A DNA stretch of 64,000 bases from Methanocella conradii HZ254 (GTDB taxonomy: Archaea; Halobacteriota; Methanocellia; Methanocellales; Methanocellaceae). This document shows positions 13,023-22,149 of the stretch, piece after piece. The stretch is from contig NC_017034.1 in NCBI RefSeq assembly GCF_000251105.1, positions 1,674,001-1,738,000 of the forward strand. Direction: 5' to 3'. The position numbers and the translations under genes are program-made. The first letter of the stretch is position 1. Every line of letters begins with the position of its first letter. Below the pieces are notes generated by a model, which saw nothing but the letters and a program-made list of their open reading frames with translations, was not told the origin of the DNA and did not search any database.

Positions 13023-14304
13023 TAGACTGGTCGTCGTGGAGGCGGAGGTTGATGCGCTCTTCAAATTGCTTTACGGCCCTTAGCATGTCCTCCTGGGTGA
13101 GCTTCGTGCGGTCCTCGGTAAGGGCGTTAAGCACCGCCTCACGCACGATAAGCCTCAGGTCGGAGCCAGCGTAGTTCTCGGTCCTGTCGGCCAGGGCGTC
13201 GATGTCGAACTTGCCGTCTATCGGCTTCAGCACGAGCTCGAATATCTTCTTGCGCATCTCCCTGTCAGGGAGCGGGAACATGACTATCTCGTCGAAGCGC
13301 CTCCACACGGCGTTGTCGAGCAGCTTCGGGTGGTTCGTGGCGCCAATTAGAAGGACTCCATCGTTCACAAGGCTTATCTCGTCAATGCATTTCAGCAGCG
13401 TGTTTACCGCCCTCTTTATGGCCGCGTGCTCGTCCGAAGTCCTCGTCTTGGCCACGAAATCGAACTCGTCGATAAATAAGATACACGGGCTAAGCTTTTT
13501 CGCCAGCTCGAACACCTTATCTATGTTCTTAGAGGTCTCCCCCAGGTACTGGGAAGTAATCATGGACAGCTTGACCTCAAGGAAGGGAAGCTTCAGCCTG
13601 GCGGACATGGCCCTCGCCGTGGAAGTCTTGCCCGTGCCCGGCGGCCCGACGAACAATAGCTTGCCTATCTCACGGAGTCCTATTTTCCTGAGGTAGTCTC
13701 GATACTGGATGGCCTTAACGATCTTCTCGACCTCTGCCTCCTGCTCCGCGGTGAGGATGATGTCGTCTAGCTTCTGGCCTATCTCCTCAGGGGCGAGGAT
13801 GTGGACAAGCTTGAGCATGTCCATGGATTCGGCGCCCTCGTCGGCTATGCTCTTGCTCAGGCCGTCAATCCACTCCCTTCCCGACTCCTTGGTCGGGTTC
13901 CTGGCCCTTACCTCCTTATAGTCTACGTTGAAGTTCCCGTAATTCTGGTAATAATATGCCAGCACGGGGTTGTTGTTTATGCGGTCGATGACGTCCTTCT
14001 TGGCAAACCACTTCGTGCCCAGGTCTAACACGGTCAAGGTATAGATGGAGCCAAACTCGTCGAAGTTGACGAAGGGCAGCGAGGACATGATGTCCTTAGC
14101 ATTATCGAGGCCGTAGATGGCCTTGATGTCTGACTCTACCACCTTTATGGGCCTGTTGACCTTCTTCTGCTTGGCGTCCCAGTAGTGCTTCCTTATCCTG
14201 GGAGGCAGGTCGTCTTCGTCCAGGTTATTGGAGTTATTGTATATCTCTGCCGTTAGCAATAGCTCCAGGACGTCGAGCACTGCGTTCCCGTTGATGTTTG
14301 CCAT
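13018..14304 (-). CDS. AAA ATPase, single module, role unknown
   Basis: A 428-aa protein with a single C-terminal AAA module: Walker A GPPGTGKTS (about residue 221), Walker B CILFIDEFD (about residue 277), and a sensor-1 Asn in LLIGATNHP. The N-terminal 200 residues show no recognised domain and contain Asn-rich and acidic segments. It lacks the HbYX tail of proteasomal ATPases and the FtsH protease domain. It may remodel a protein complex, but the partner is not visible. Codon use looks like its neighbours. Confidence 0.85.
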   Translation of the reverse strand: MANINGNAVLDVLELLLTAEIYNNSNNLDEDDLPPRIRKHYWDAKQKKVNRPIKVVESDIKAIYGLDNAKDIMSSLPFVNFDEFGSIYTLTVLDLGTKWFAKKDVIDRINNNPVLAYYYQNYGNFNVDYKEVRARNPTKESGREWIDGLSKSIADEGAESMDMLKLVHILAPEEIGQKLDDIILTAEQEAEVEKIVKAIQYRDYLRKIGLREIGKLLFVGPPGTGKTSTARAMSARLKLPFLEVKLSMITSQYLGETSKNIDKVFELAKKLSPCILFIDEFDFVAKTRTSDEHAAIKRAVNTLLKCIDEISLVNDGVLLIGATNHPKLLDNAVWRRFDEIVMFPLPDREMRKKIFELVLKPIDGKFDIDALADRTENYAGSDLRLIVREAVLNALTEDRTKLTQEDMLRAVKQFEERINLRLHDDQSM

Positions 14305-14394
14305 GTTTACCTTCTCACTTCGATTGGTTGATTTTAATTATAGACCTAGTTCATAAATTCTTTTAAAATATAAATCTTTTGGAGGGTGGTCTTA

Positions 14395-15201
14395 TCAGAG
14401 GATGGCCATGCTTATTATCTGTGTGAGTATGTCGCCGTATGCGATAGCCGCCACGAATCCCGCAGTTATTGGTATGAGGAAAGGTATCTTGGGCGTGACC
14501 CAGACCCGCTCTCCTATCCTGCCCTCCTTCTTCCACTTTAGCAGGTCATCATAGGCCTTATCATCTATTTCGACGCCCCCCAGGGCGCGCTTCTTTTTGA
14601 TCCGCCCCTCTTCATCGGAGTAGCGGTGCATGAGCCTAACGTATTTACCTTTCAGGCCTTCAATACGCGTCATATAGCCCATGAAAGAGTTAAAAGGATT
14701 TGAGGCAAGCTCGCTTAAGGGCACGTTAAAGAGGTTATATATAAAGACGGCGATGGGCACGGCCAGGTTAAGGACGAGCGCGTTGCCGAACACGGCGAGG
14801 CCGAAGAAGAGGGACCTCGTGACGTCGGAGATTGGCAATGAAAGGCCTAGGAGGCCGATATGCGGGTAATATGGGAATAAGATGGCGATCGCTATGAGGG
14901 CCTTCGCATCCGCCCCGCCGAGGCCTGCCATGCCGAAGTGCTGGAAGAGGTAGTATAAAAAGTATACAAGGACGAATATGAAGGCGACGCCAAAAGCCCA
15001 TGAATACATGAGAAAGACGTTGAAATTTGAGATGTATAGCTCTATGAGGCCCAGGATGATGCCGATGCCGCCCAGGATGTACCAGAGCTGGTTGGGAGCG
15101 CGGCGTACCTTCCAGTCGGTCACGCACGAGTATCCCAGAATGAGAAGACAGGCGGCTACACGAATTATGTTCAGCAAGTTCATCGTGTGCCAGTCGAGCA
15201 T
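14395..15201 (-). CDS. A24-family prepilin/preflagellin peptidase
   Basis: A multi-spanning membrane aspartic protease that cleaves class III signal peptides of archaeal pilins or archaellins. The two catalytic Asp are in TDWKVRRAPN near the first helix and in GLGGADAKA later. About six hydrophobic segments are visible, with a soluble loop. An in-frame ATG occurs at 15240, but the TATA-like GCATTTATACC (15222-15232) lies inside that extension. The start at 15201 would give a leaderless mRNA; 15183 is also possible. Confidence 0.88.
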   Translation of the reverse strand: MLDWHTMNLLNIIRVAACLLILGYSCVTDWKVRRAPNQLWYILGGIGIILGLIELYISNFNVFLMYSWAFGVAFIFVLVYFLYYLFQHFGMAGLGGADAKALIAIAILFPYYPHIGLLGLSLPISDVTRSLFFGLAVFGNALVLNLAVPIAVFIYNLFNVPLSELASNPFNSFMGYMTRIEGLKGKYVRLMHRYSDEEGRIKKKRALGGVEIDDKAYDDLLKWKKEGRIGERVWVTPKIPFLIPITAGFVAAIAYGDILTQIISMAIL

Positions 15202-15415
15202 AGCCAAGAGATTATCCCTATGGTATAAATGCTTTTTCAAGCCCTTCCGGATGCTGGCTTATTCTACTAATTGTATCATCGTCGTATCCCTCGTCAGGAG
15301 GGAAGAGGGTAACGCTGGACGTGTTAGCCGAAGGCAGGAGGCACAATCCGGACGATATTAAGGTCCTCGTAGAAATTGCTTAAATGACCCTTAATAATTG
15401 GCACTTCTTTTACGA

Positions 15416-16129
15416 TTAACGCCGGGCGTGCATCTCTTGCGGGATGTATTGCTGAAGGTCATGCGTGCCGACCTCTTTCTCTATTTCGCTGACGCGGCCC
15501 ACGAGGCCCCTGAATCCCGTCTCTCCGAGGAGCTTTTTTTCTTCTGCTTCCATCTCCTCCTTGATATCCTTGATATAGCCTTCTGTGACGATATCGTAGA
15601 ACGTGGGGAAGACGACCGTTTGCTCACGGGACATATGGGGCCGATACATGTATACGAGCGAGCAGCATAGGCCTGTAACCCTCTTCACGCCACTTTCGTC
15701 CATCGGGCTGCCCGGAGACGTCCTCTCCAGGATTTCACCTGTAAGCCTTTTAGCCACGTCATGCTGGTATTGAAGTATGTCAATTAACTCAACTATGTAG
15801 TTGGCCTCCCTGAACTTAGGGAAGATATAGCGCTCCTCGCATCTATCATGATGCTCCCCAATGTAATCCTTAAATATTCTTGTGGCACCATTTACTGCGC
15901 GGGCATTGAACCCCATGCCCGAGGCGGCGTCATTTATCACCTTATCGTATATGAGAAGTAAGCGCTCCAGAACCCCATGCTCCTTTGATAGGTCCTCGAT
16001 GGGAGATGCGACTCTCTCCTCAAGAGCTTCGCCTTTTTTCTTTATAGGCTCGTGCGCTTCCGCCTGTAGAAATATGCCGACCGTAGCGAAAGGATTCCTG
16101 GATCGAGCGCTTCTGCCATTCCTCATCAT
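15416..16129 (-). CDS. Hemerythrin HHE cation-binding protein
   Basis: About 238 aa. The central region is a four-helix HHE domain with putative iron ligands: SKEHGVLE, YIGEHHDRCEE, LQYQHD, and HMSREQTVVFP. Such proteins bind a di-iron site and can sense or store oxygen or NO. The charged C-terminal 40 residues have no clear assignment. Start chosen at ATG 16129/16126, which follows GGTGAT, rather than 45 bases upstream. It is divergent from a flavin-reductase-like gene, suggesting a joint role in redox stress. Confidence 0.82.
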   Translation of the reverse strand: MMRNGRSARSRNPFATVGIFLQAEAHEPIKKKGEALEERVASPIEDLSKEHGVLERLLLIYDKVINDAASGMGFNARAVNGATRIFKDYIGEHHDRCEERYIFPKFREANYIVELIDILQYQHDVAKRLTGEILERTSPGSPMDESGVKRVTGLCCSLVYMYRPHMSREQTVVFPTFYDIVTEGYIKDIKEEMEAEEKKLLGETGFRGLVGRVSEIEKEVGTHDLQQYIPQEMHARR

Positions 16130-16242
16130 TATCACCAGTTGAGAACTATTGACTATGCAAGGATAAATTGTCACAATAAAAAAGCCAATTCATGGCTGAT
16201 AAACTTCAAATATGATAATAAACCCGCGTTGATTTTTATGAA

Positions 16243-16812
16243 ATGATGACTCCGGGCAAAGTTGCTGTAGGCACAAAAAACTTGTTCATGCCATCGCCTG
16301 TTACGCTTGTAGGCGCTAACGTTAATGGAAAGCCCAACTTTCTAACCGTAGCATGGTGCAGTATCGTAAATAACTTTCCGCCAATGGTCTCCATATCCCT
16401 GTACCGAATAAGGCATACCAGGGCGGGCATAAAGGAGAACGGGACGTTTAGCGTTAACATACCATCATCAAGGCAAGTCGAGGTAACCGACTATTGCGGC
16501 ATATTCTCGGGCAAGAATGTCGATAAGTCCAGGGTATTCGACTGCTTTTACGGTAAGCTGAAATCGGCCCCTATGATAGTCTCATGCCCCATGAACATGG
16601 AGTGTAGCCTGCATTCCACGCATAGCATAGGCACCCACGACCTTTACATCGGAAATATCGTCGAGATATACGTTGATGAGGATTGCCTAACTGATGGAAT
16701 GCCGGATATTAGGAGAATCGACCCCATGGTGTGTACATGGAAGGGTAACTACTGGCTAATCGGGGAGTTCGTGGCTAAGACGTTTGACGCAGGAAAACGA
16801 TATAAGCCCTAA
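16243..16812 (+). CDS. Flavin reductase-like FMN-binding protein
   Basis: A 189-aa protein of the flavin reductase-like (split-barrel FMN-binding) family. The N-terminal segment PVTLVGANVNGKPNFLTVAW is typical, as is the later ENGTFSVNIPSS. Family members bind FMN and reduce flavins or transfer electrons; the partner here is unknown. The ATG at 16243 is followed by another at 16246. It is divergent from the hemerythrin gene with only about 110 bp between, allowing shared control. Confidence 0.85.
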   Translation: MMTPGKVAVGTKNLFMPSPVTLVGANVNGKPNFLTVAWCSIVNNFPPMVSISLYRIRHTRAGIKENGTFSVNIPSSRQVEVTDYCGIFSGKNVDKSRVFDCFYGKLKSAPMIVSCPMNMECSLHSTHSIGTHDLYIGNIVEIYVDEDCLTDGMPDIRRIDPMVCTWKGNYWLIGEFVAKTFDAGKRYKP

Positions 16813-16936
16813 AGCGCAGGGCCCCCGCCGACGTATTCATAAGGGCAAGCCATGTCGATTCTATATCGAGGGAAATCCATACTTATCCAGGAAGGCAATT
16901 AAGAGGCTATACACTCTATTAAAAAAGTAGGGGAGT

Positions 16937-17227
16937 TCATTCCCTTACCATTTTTATGGATTTAGAGGGGCACTCGTTTGCGCATATGCCGCAGCCCTTA
17001 CAGTAGTCATAGTCGATGTTGAGTTCCCTATCTATGCAGGCTTCCGGACAGTATAGGATGCAATTGCCGCACTGCTTGCAGCTTTCCTTGTCAAGGACGG
17101 GCTTGAAGGTCCTCCATGTGCCGGTCTTGCCACCCGCCCCGGCCTGCGGCTTCGACATGGGAGTTAGCGGCATGTCATCACAGATGCTCATGAGCTTCGC
17201 CTCCTGCTTTAAGGCCATCTTCTTCAT
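16937..17227 (-). CDS. porD: 2-oxoacid:ferredoxin oxidoreductase delta subunit
   Basis: The 96-aa electron-transfer subunit. It has two [4Fe-4S] ferredoxin motifs in the C-terminal half: CKQCGNCILYCPEAC and CKGCGICANECP. It passes electrons from the TPP-dependent core to ferredoxin. The ATG overlaps the gamma-subunit stop (ATGA), showing translational coupling. It is the last gene of the four-gene operon. Confidence 0.93.
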   Translation of the reverse strand: MKKMALKQEAKLMSICDDMPLTPMSKPQAGAGGKTGTWRTFKPVLDKESCKQCGNCILYCPEACIDRELNIDYDYCKGCGICANECPSKSIKMVRE

Positions 17228-17766
17228 GCTATCACCTTTTCATAGGCAGCGCGCGCCGCCTGTACGTTGCGCTCGTCCTCGAACATATCCCTGATCGCCT
17301 TTTCAGCGGACTCGAGCTTTACCACGCCCAGCCTTGCCAGCGCCCCCAAAATTGGGGTATTCAAAATGGGATTGCCCGAAAGGACCAGCCCTAAGGATAG
17401 CGCTATGTCTGTCACGTTAACACGGGCGACCCTGAATTTACTGTACTTAGGGCCTTTGAGCTTATCTCCATTATCCGTGTTTACTAGCAGCAGTCCTCCA
17501 TCTTTTAATCCCTCTGTGACGTCAACCAGGTCCATGATGCCGTCATCCAGGACTACTACGATGTCTGGCTCATATATCTGGCTCACGACCTTAATGTCAT
17601 GGTCGGAGATGCGGGTGAAGGAGGTGACCGGCGCACCCCTACGCTCCGCACCGTATAATGGGAAAGCAGTGCTATACTTGCCCTCAAGGAACGCCGCCTG
17701 GGCCAGAAGCTTGGATGCCGTGACTCCGCCCTGGCCGCCTCTCGAATGGATACGTATCTCCAGCAT
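17224..17766 (-). CDS. porC: 2-oxoacid:ferredoxin oxidoreductase gamma subunit
   Basis: A 180-aa gamma subunit. The N-terminus has IHSRGGQGGVTASKLLA, the family signature, followed by FPLYGAERRGAPVTSF. It contributes to CoA binding in pyruvate:ferredoxin oxidoreductase. It shares its first base with the alpha-subunit end and overlaps porD by four bases. Confidence 0.94.
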   Translation of the reverse strand: MLEIRIHSRGGQGGVTASKLLAQAAFLEGKYSTAFPLYGAERRGAPVTSFTRISDHDIKVVSQIYEPDIVVVLDDGIMDLVDVTEGLKDGGLLLVNTDNGDKLKGPKYSKFRVARVNVTDIALSLGLVLSGNPILNTPILGALARLGVVKLESAEKAIRDMFEDERNVQAARAAYEKVIA

Positions 17767-18863
17767 TAGTCCACCCCCAGCCAGAACTCGCCCTCGGGCC
17801 TCGCCTTGCGCACCAGCTCCGCTATTACCTCATACCTCACATCCTGGCCGCCAATTCCCGCTATGATATTATAAACGGGCACATCATGGTGGAACCTTAT
17901 TTCCTGGGCCAGTATGCCGCCTGCGCCGTATGAGCAATCCCTGTCCAGCGCTACGACCTTCTTTCCTTCCAGGCCTAGCCTTGGGAAAGGCCTGAACTGC
18001 CTCACCCTCATGGAGCCTACTTTTAGGCCCTCCTTTCTTAAAAGGTCTACCGCCACCTCTGCTTCGCGGGCCATTGTGCCCATGCCCACGATTATCGTAT
18101 CGGCATCATCTGTACGGTATTCCATCACGGGGCCATACTTGCGGCCAAACCGCTCCGCGAACTCCCTCTCGACTTCACGGCACTCTTTATCGGCCCGCTT
18201 CATGGCGTCGTGTATCATGCGCCGGAACTTGAAGTAGTCGTTTGGCCCGGTAAGGTTCCCATAAGACATCGGGTTTTTGGTGTCAAGGGCGTGTGGAAGG
18301 CTTATTGGCGGTATGAAATCGCCTGATGGGGTTACGTCTAGCGGCTGGATGGCGTGGCTCAATATAAAGCCATCCAGGCAGACCATGGCAGGCAGGCAGA
18401 CCTTCTCCGCAAGCCTGTAGGACATCAGGATGGTGTCGTACACCTCCTGGACCGTCGCCGCGTAGAACTGCATCCAGCCAGTGTCACGCTGGGATAGCGA
18501 GTCTGAGTGGTCCGCCCAGATGTTCCAGGCTGGGCCTATGGCCCGGTTTATATTGGCCATAACGATGGGAAGCCGCGCTCCGGCAGCCCAGTGTATCATC
18601 TCGTGCATGTAAAGCAGGCCATGGCTCGAAGTGGCCGTGAAAGCCCTAGCGCCACTGGCAGAGGCCCCGATGCATGCGGCCAGAGCCGAATGCTCGCTCT
18701 CGACTCTTATGTAAGAGGCGTTCATCTTCCCCGTCTCTACCAGGCTCGCTATGGTTTCGACGACCTCGGTCTGAGGAGTTATCGGATACGCGGCGACGAC
18801 CTCGACGTTCGACTCTTTTACCGCAAGGGCCGCCGCCTGGTTACCCGTGGCCATCTTCTTCAT
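17766..18863 (-). CDS. porA: 2-oxoacid:ferredoxin oxidoreductase alpha subunit
   Basis: A 365-aa alpha subunit. The N-terminal pyrimidine-binding domain starts VVAAYPITPQTEVVE; the TSSHGLLYMHEMIHWAAG segment is typical of pyruvate enzymes. It forms the active site with the beta subunit. The enzyme makes acetyl-CoA from pyruvate or, in methanogens, pyruvate from acetyl-CoA for biosynthesis. It overlaps porB by four bases (ATGA). Confidence 0.93.
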   Translation of the reverse strand: MKKMATGNQAAALAVKESNVEVVAAYPITPQTEVVETIASLVETGKMNASYIRVESEHSALAACIGASASGARAFTATSSHGLLYMHEMIHWAAGARLPIVMANINRAIGPAWNIWADHSDSLSQRDTGWMQFYAATVQEVYDTILMSYRLAEKVCLPAMVCLDGFILSHAIQPLDVTPSGDFIPPISLPHALDTKNPMSYGNLTGPNDYFKFRRMIHDAMKRADKECREVEREFAERFGRKYGPVMEYRTDDADTIIVGMGTMAREAEVAVDLLRKEGLKVGSMRVRQFRPFPRLGLEGKKVVALDRDCSYGAGGILAQEIRFHHDVPVYNIIAGIGGQDVRYEVIAELVRKARPEGEFWLGVD

Positions 18864-19756
18864 TCCGACGCCTCCTTCGCGTTCTCAATGCCCGCCAGTG
18901 CCCTTATCCTGTCCATCTCCTCGTCCACCTCTTTTTGCAGGCGCTCGAGGTTGACGCCCTTAAACCTTCCCTGCGGCCTCACGTAATCCGCAAGGGGCGC
19001 CGGCCTCTTTAGCGCAGCCTTAGTTGGGGCATTCAGCTTAACCTTGCCATCCTCATACTCGTAGAGGAACCACATTCCGCACCTGACCGCCAGCCTGCCC
19101 AGCTCCACGGTCTTTTCGGTCGAATAGCGCCAGCCAGATGGGCATGGGCATAATACATGGATGAACTTGGTGCCTTCGATGGTTAGCGCCTTCCTGACCT
19201 TCTCGTAAAGGTCTTTCGGGTATGCCGCGGAGGCGCTTGCCATATACTTAGGCCTGTGGGCCATTATTATGAGGTCTATATCCTTTTTCGAGTCTTTTCT
19301 GCCCGTGGGCGTGGTCGTCGTGATCGCACCATATGGGGTGGAGCCGCTCTTTTGCATGCCCGTGTTCGAGTATGCCTCGTTATCATAGCAAATATATAGG
19401 ATGTTGGCGTTGCGCTCGATGGCGCCAGAAAGGGCCTGTATGCCGATGTCCACCGTCCCGCCGTCGCCGGCGAAGACTATGATGTTCTTGCCCTTATTCC
19501 GCCTGGCGGAGGCGATGCCGTCCGCCGCCGCGGCCGCCGCCGCGAACGCGATGTTTAATACGGGTACGCCATAAGCGGTCTTTGGATAGGTGCCCTGGCA
19601 CACCGTCGAGCAGCACGCCGGGTTCACGATGATCGTGTTCTGCCCCGCGGCCTTGAGGATATAGCGCAAAGCCAGCATGGCGCCGCACCCGGCGCACGCG
19701 GTATTGCCCTTTAATAGGTACTCTTCCTGGGGGATGTCGTCAAGCATCAAGTTCAC
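18860..19756 (-). CDS. porB: 2-oxoacid:ferredoxin oxidoreductase beta subunit
   Basis: A 298-aa TPP-binding subunit. Cluster-ligand cysteines appear in TACAGCGAMLALR and in NPACCSTVC; the TPP-binding GDGG motif is in VFAGDGGTVDIG. It is the first gene of the operon, giving order beta-alpha-gamma-delta, which differs from the common gamma-delta-alpha-beta order. A TATA-like AATATAAAAG (19808-19817) sits about 50 bp before the ATG. Pyruvate is the likely substrate, inferred from overall resemblance; another 2-oxoacid is possible. Confidence 0.93.
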   Translation of the reverse strand: MNLMLDDIPQEEYLLKGNTACAGCGAMLALRYILKAAGQNTIIVNPACCSTVCQGTYPKTAYGVPVLNIAFAAAAAAADGIASARRNKGKNIIVFAGDGGTVDIGIQALSGAIERNANILYICYDNEAYSNTGMQKSGSTPYGAITTTTPTGRKDSKKDIDLIIMAHRPKYMASASAAYPKDLYEKVRKALTIEGTKFIHVLCPCPSGWRYSTEKTVELGRLAVRCGMWFLYEYEDGKVKLNAPTKAALKRPAPLADYVRPQGRFKGVNLERLQKEVDEEMDRIRALAGIENAKEASE

Positions 19757-19891
19757 CTTTTTTTAGAAACACACGAAATTGGTGCTGGATTAGGTATTTT
19801 CAATAGTAATATAAAAGATTATGGTTTATGGCTTTCCTTAAAATAAAAAATGGGCATGATAAGCCAAAAAAGCTTGCTACAGCTATAATAA

Positions 19892-19926
19892 CGGTATAAG
19901 GGCGCATAATGCGCACATTATAACCG
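19892..19926. promoter_or_regulatory. Imperfect 35-bp palindrome before TPR gene
   Basis: The core GCGCAT-A-ATGCGC is a perfect palindrome (19902-19914). It is flanked by CGGTATAA on the left and TTATAACCG on the right, which pair with one base inserted. It lies between the divergent por operon and TPR gene, so it is a candidate operator. Confidence 0.4.
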
Positions 19927-20008
19927 ATATCACGCTAATTAATACCATATTATCAAGTAAGTTTTATTGCAGCCTGTATTATTAGACAAAAGTAGGGGTG
20001 TTAGACCG

Positions 20009-20383
20009 GTGGATATGCAGTCCGCAGAAATTGTGGCAAACGCCAGAAAGGCGGTAGAGGTTGAGCCGGATAGCGCAGAAGCGCATTTTCAGTACGCGAG
20101 GCTGCTTGAGCGAGAGGGCATGCTGGAAGAGGCCTGCGCAGAGTACGCGAAAGCCTGTGAGATGAGGGCTGATTTCGTCGATGCTCACGTATGCTGCGGC
20201 AGCCTCTTAAGAAGGATAGGCCGCGCCGGGGATGCCGAAATACATTATAAGATAGCCATTAGCATGGACCCCGGGAATTACTACGCACGTTTTAGCTATG
20301 CCGCGCTGCTCGAAGATATGAAACGCTATGATGAGGCGGAGGAAGAGTATTTAAAGGCAGCGAACATCCGGGCTGGCGAGTAA
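20009..20383 (+). CDS. Tetratricopeptide repeat protein
   Basis: About 124 aa, nearly all TPR. Three repeat units can be traced (AEAHFQYARLLEREGMLEEA, VDAHVCCGSLLRRIG, and YYARFSYAALLEDMKRYDEA). TPRs hold other proteins; no enzymatic domain is present. A TTG at 19967 would extend the ORF, but GTG at 20009 is better placed after GGGGTG. It may be cotranscribed with the downstream glutaredoxin gene. Partner unknown. Confidence 0.75.
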   Translation: MDMQSAEIVANARKAVEVEPDSAEAHFQYARLLEREGMLEEACAEYAKACEMRADFVDAHVCCGSLLRRIGRAGDAEIHYKIAISMDPGNYYARFSYAALLEDMKRYDEAEEEYLKAANIRAGE

Positions 20384-20454
20384 ATGGAAAATGCGCTTTA
20401 TCTGGCGAGATGATTTTTAAACTTGTGGCAGAAGCCATCTTATTGTGTTTGATC

Positions 20455-20706
20455 ATGCCTACGCTTATAGTATATACGCAGCCGACGTGCGGGTATTGCC
20501 GCGAGCTTAAGGAGTATCTGGCTAAAAACAATATCCCTTATGAGGAGAGGGACATAACGAAAGATAGGGCGGCATGGGACGAGCTTGTCAATAAGTATAA
20601 GGCCCGTGCGACGCCGCTCATCGTGTACGGGGATAAGACGCTGCTCGGGTTCAACGTGGACGAGCTGAGGAAGATGCTAGGCATCGAGCAGGCGCCGGCG
20701 CGGTAG
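20455..20706 (+). CDS. Glutaredoxin-like protein
   Basis: An 83-aa thioredoxin-fold protein beginning MPTLIVYTQPTCGYCRELKE. The redox motif is CGYC, followed by the cis-proline region ARATPLIVYGDK and a C-terminal helix. It resembles NrdH/glutaredoxin-type reductants. An upstream in-frame start at 20410 would add 15 hydrophobic residues, but a TATA-like TTTTTAAACTT lies there, so 20455 is preferred. Confidence 0.85.
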   Translation: MPTLIVYTQPTCGYCRELKEYLAKNNIPYEERDITKDRAAWDELVNKYKARATPLIVYGDKTLLGFNVDELRKMLGIEQAPAR

Positions 20707-20708
20707 GC

Positions 20709-21380
20709 CTATGGATACACGGCTGGCTCTGATGCCGTGCCGCTCGCGTGCTCTTTTAGGTAGGCGGCGCAGAGCATATAGGCCCTAAGTATTTTGTCCT
20801 TATCGATATTTGGGACGCCGCAGCATACCAGGTGTATGTTCCTGGTGTCTTGGGTCACTTTAGTATCGTCAGAGTCACGATACGGGTATATCGCTATGAT
20901 CCTGGCATCGTCTGCCAGCACTACCTGGTTCGGCTTTAGGCTGATGGGCGCTTTCATGCCGATGCCCTGGAAGGCCTCGCCCTGATGGGCAAACCTCATT
21001 AAAAGGCTTCCATCAAGCTTGTCGGCGTCGAAGGCTGCGATGGGGACGCCGCTCAACGCGGAGGCCAGGTTATAGGCGTCTACCGCCGTGTTTATGCACG
21101 GAAGCCCTCCTCCTGACAGCAATCGCCTTATCAGCGCCTCCGAGGCTGGCCTCGTCTTCGTCGGGTCAATTCCCACGCTCCAGAAGAAATCCCTGTACGC
21201 CCTGAAAGTCGGGTCATCTTTAACTCCCTCCAGCGTATAGCGTGACCTGATATCCTCCGCCACCTCTGCTTTCAGCCTTTCCAGGCCCGAGCTTTCAATG
21301 CTTATCGATAGCTGTTTTATGTCGCCTTCCACCACGCTTATTCCCGGAAACCTTTCCAGGATTTCCCGGCTGAATTCCAT
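20709..21380 (-). CDS. Stand-alone B3/B4 (PheRS beta-like) domain protein
   Basis: A 223-aa protein matching the B3/B4 domain of phenylalanyl-tRNA synthetase beta, the editing region. Recognisable segments are DPTKTRPASEALIRRLLSGG, PCINTAVDAYNLASALSGVP, and LADDARIIAIYPYRDSDDTK. Free-standing copies exist in many prokaryotes, some suggested to edit misacylated tRNA, but their substrate is often unknown. The pheST genes are at 39519-42661, so this is a separate copy. It is convergent with the glutaredoxin gene. Confidence 0.82.
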   Translation of the reverse strand: MEFSREILERFPGISVVEGDIKQLSISIESSGLERLKAEVAEDIRSRYTLEGVKDDPTFRAYRDFFWSVGIDPTKTRPASEALIRRLLSGGGLPCINTAVDAYNLASALSGVPIAAFDADKLDGSLLMRFAHQGEAFQGIGMKAPISLKPNQVVLADDARIIAIYPYRDSDDTKVTQDTRNIHLVCCGVPNIDKDKILRAYMLCAAYLKEHASGTASEPAVYP

Positions 21381-21431
21381 GATGATAACCTCATGACAAC
21401 GGTTATATGTAGTACATGATATTTGATATTG

Positions 21432-22106
21432 ATGGCTCTTCGGACAATGCTGAACTTGAGGCTGGCCTTTCTCACTGCCTGGGCTATCGCCATCGTAGCT
21501 GTAATCTTATACGTGGGTCCTGAAAATATTTTAAGGGAGTACGGGCATGTGACTCCTTCTGGCATCCGCGATGTGGTCTTATCATATGGCCCGCTATCCG
21601 CCGTAGCCTATATAGCATTGCATGCGATGCGTCCGTTCACGTTCCTGCCTGTCACCCCTTTCACTATCGCAGGCGGCTTCATCTTCGGCCATGCCTACGG
21701 CCTGCTTCTCGCAATGCTGGGGACCACCTCCGCCGCCGTGATCACGTTCGCCATGTCGCGATACCTCTTCAGAGATTACGTGAAGAAGAGGCTGGCAGGT
21801 AAGTATGCAGGGCTTGACGATAGGCTTAATGGGCAGGGAATCCTGATTGTCGCGGCCATGCGGATGGTCCCGGTCATCCCTTATGACGCCGTGGGATATC
21901 TCGCTGGCGTCTCCAGCATTGGCTTCGTGGAATACCTTTTGGGGACGCTTCTCGGCGAGCTGCCCGGAGCATTCGTGTTGACGATGCTGGGGAGCAGCCT
22001 CGATAACATAAGGTCCCCCCTATTCATGGTAAGCCTCATCCTCGCAGCCCTGCTGATACTGCTGCCGGAAATTTACAGGCGAGTATCGGGAAAGCCTCAA
22101 CAATAA
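21432..22106 (+). CDS. TVP38/TMEM64 (SNARE-associated/DedA-like) membrane protein
   Basis: A 224-aa protein with about five membrane segments. The central region (RPFTFLPVTPFTIAGGFIFG, then AMRMVPVIPYDAVGYLAG) is characteristic of the TVP38/VTT superfamily, thought to act in lipid scrambling or membrane transport. Substrate unknown. ATG 21432 is preferred over a TTG nine bases upstream. It is divergent from the B3/B4 gene. Confidence 0.85.
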   Translation: MALRTMLNLRLAFLTAWAIAIVAVILYVGPENILREYGHVTPSGIRDVVLSYGPLSAVAYIALHAMRPFTFLPVTPFTIAGGFIFGHAYGLLLAMLGTTSAAVITFAMSRYLFRDYVKKRLAGKYAGLDDRLNGQGILIVAAMRMVPVIPYDAVGYLAGVSSIGFVEYLLGTLLGELPGAFVLTMLGSSLDNIRSPLFMVSLILAALLILLPEIYRRVSGKPQQ

Positions 22107-22149
22107 GATTTAACCGTCTTGTAAGACCACATAATATGAGGTAAACTCT

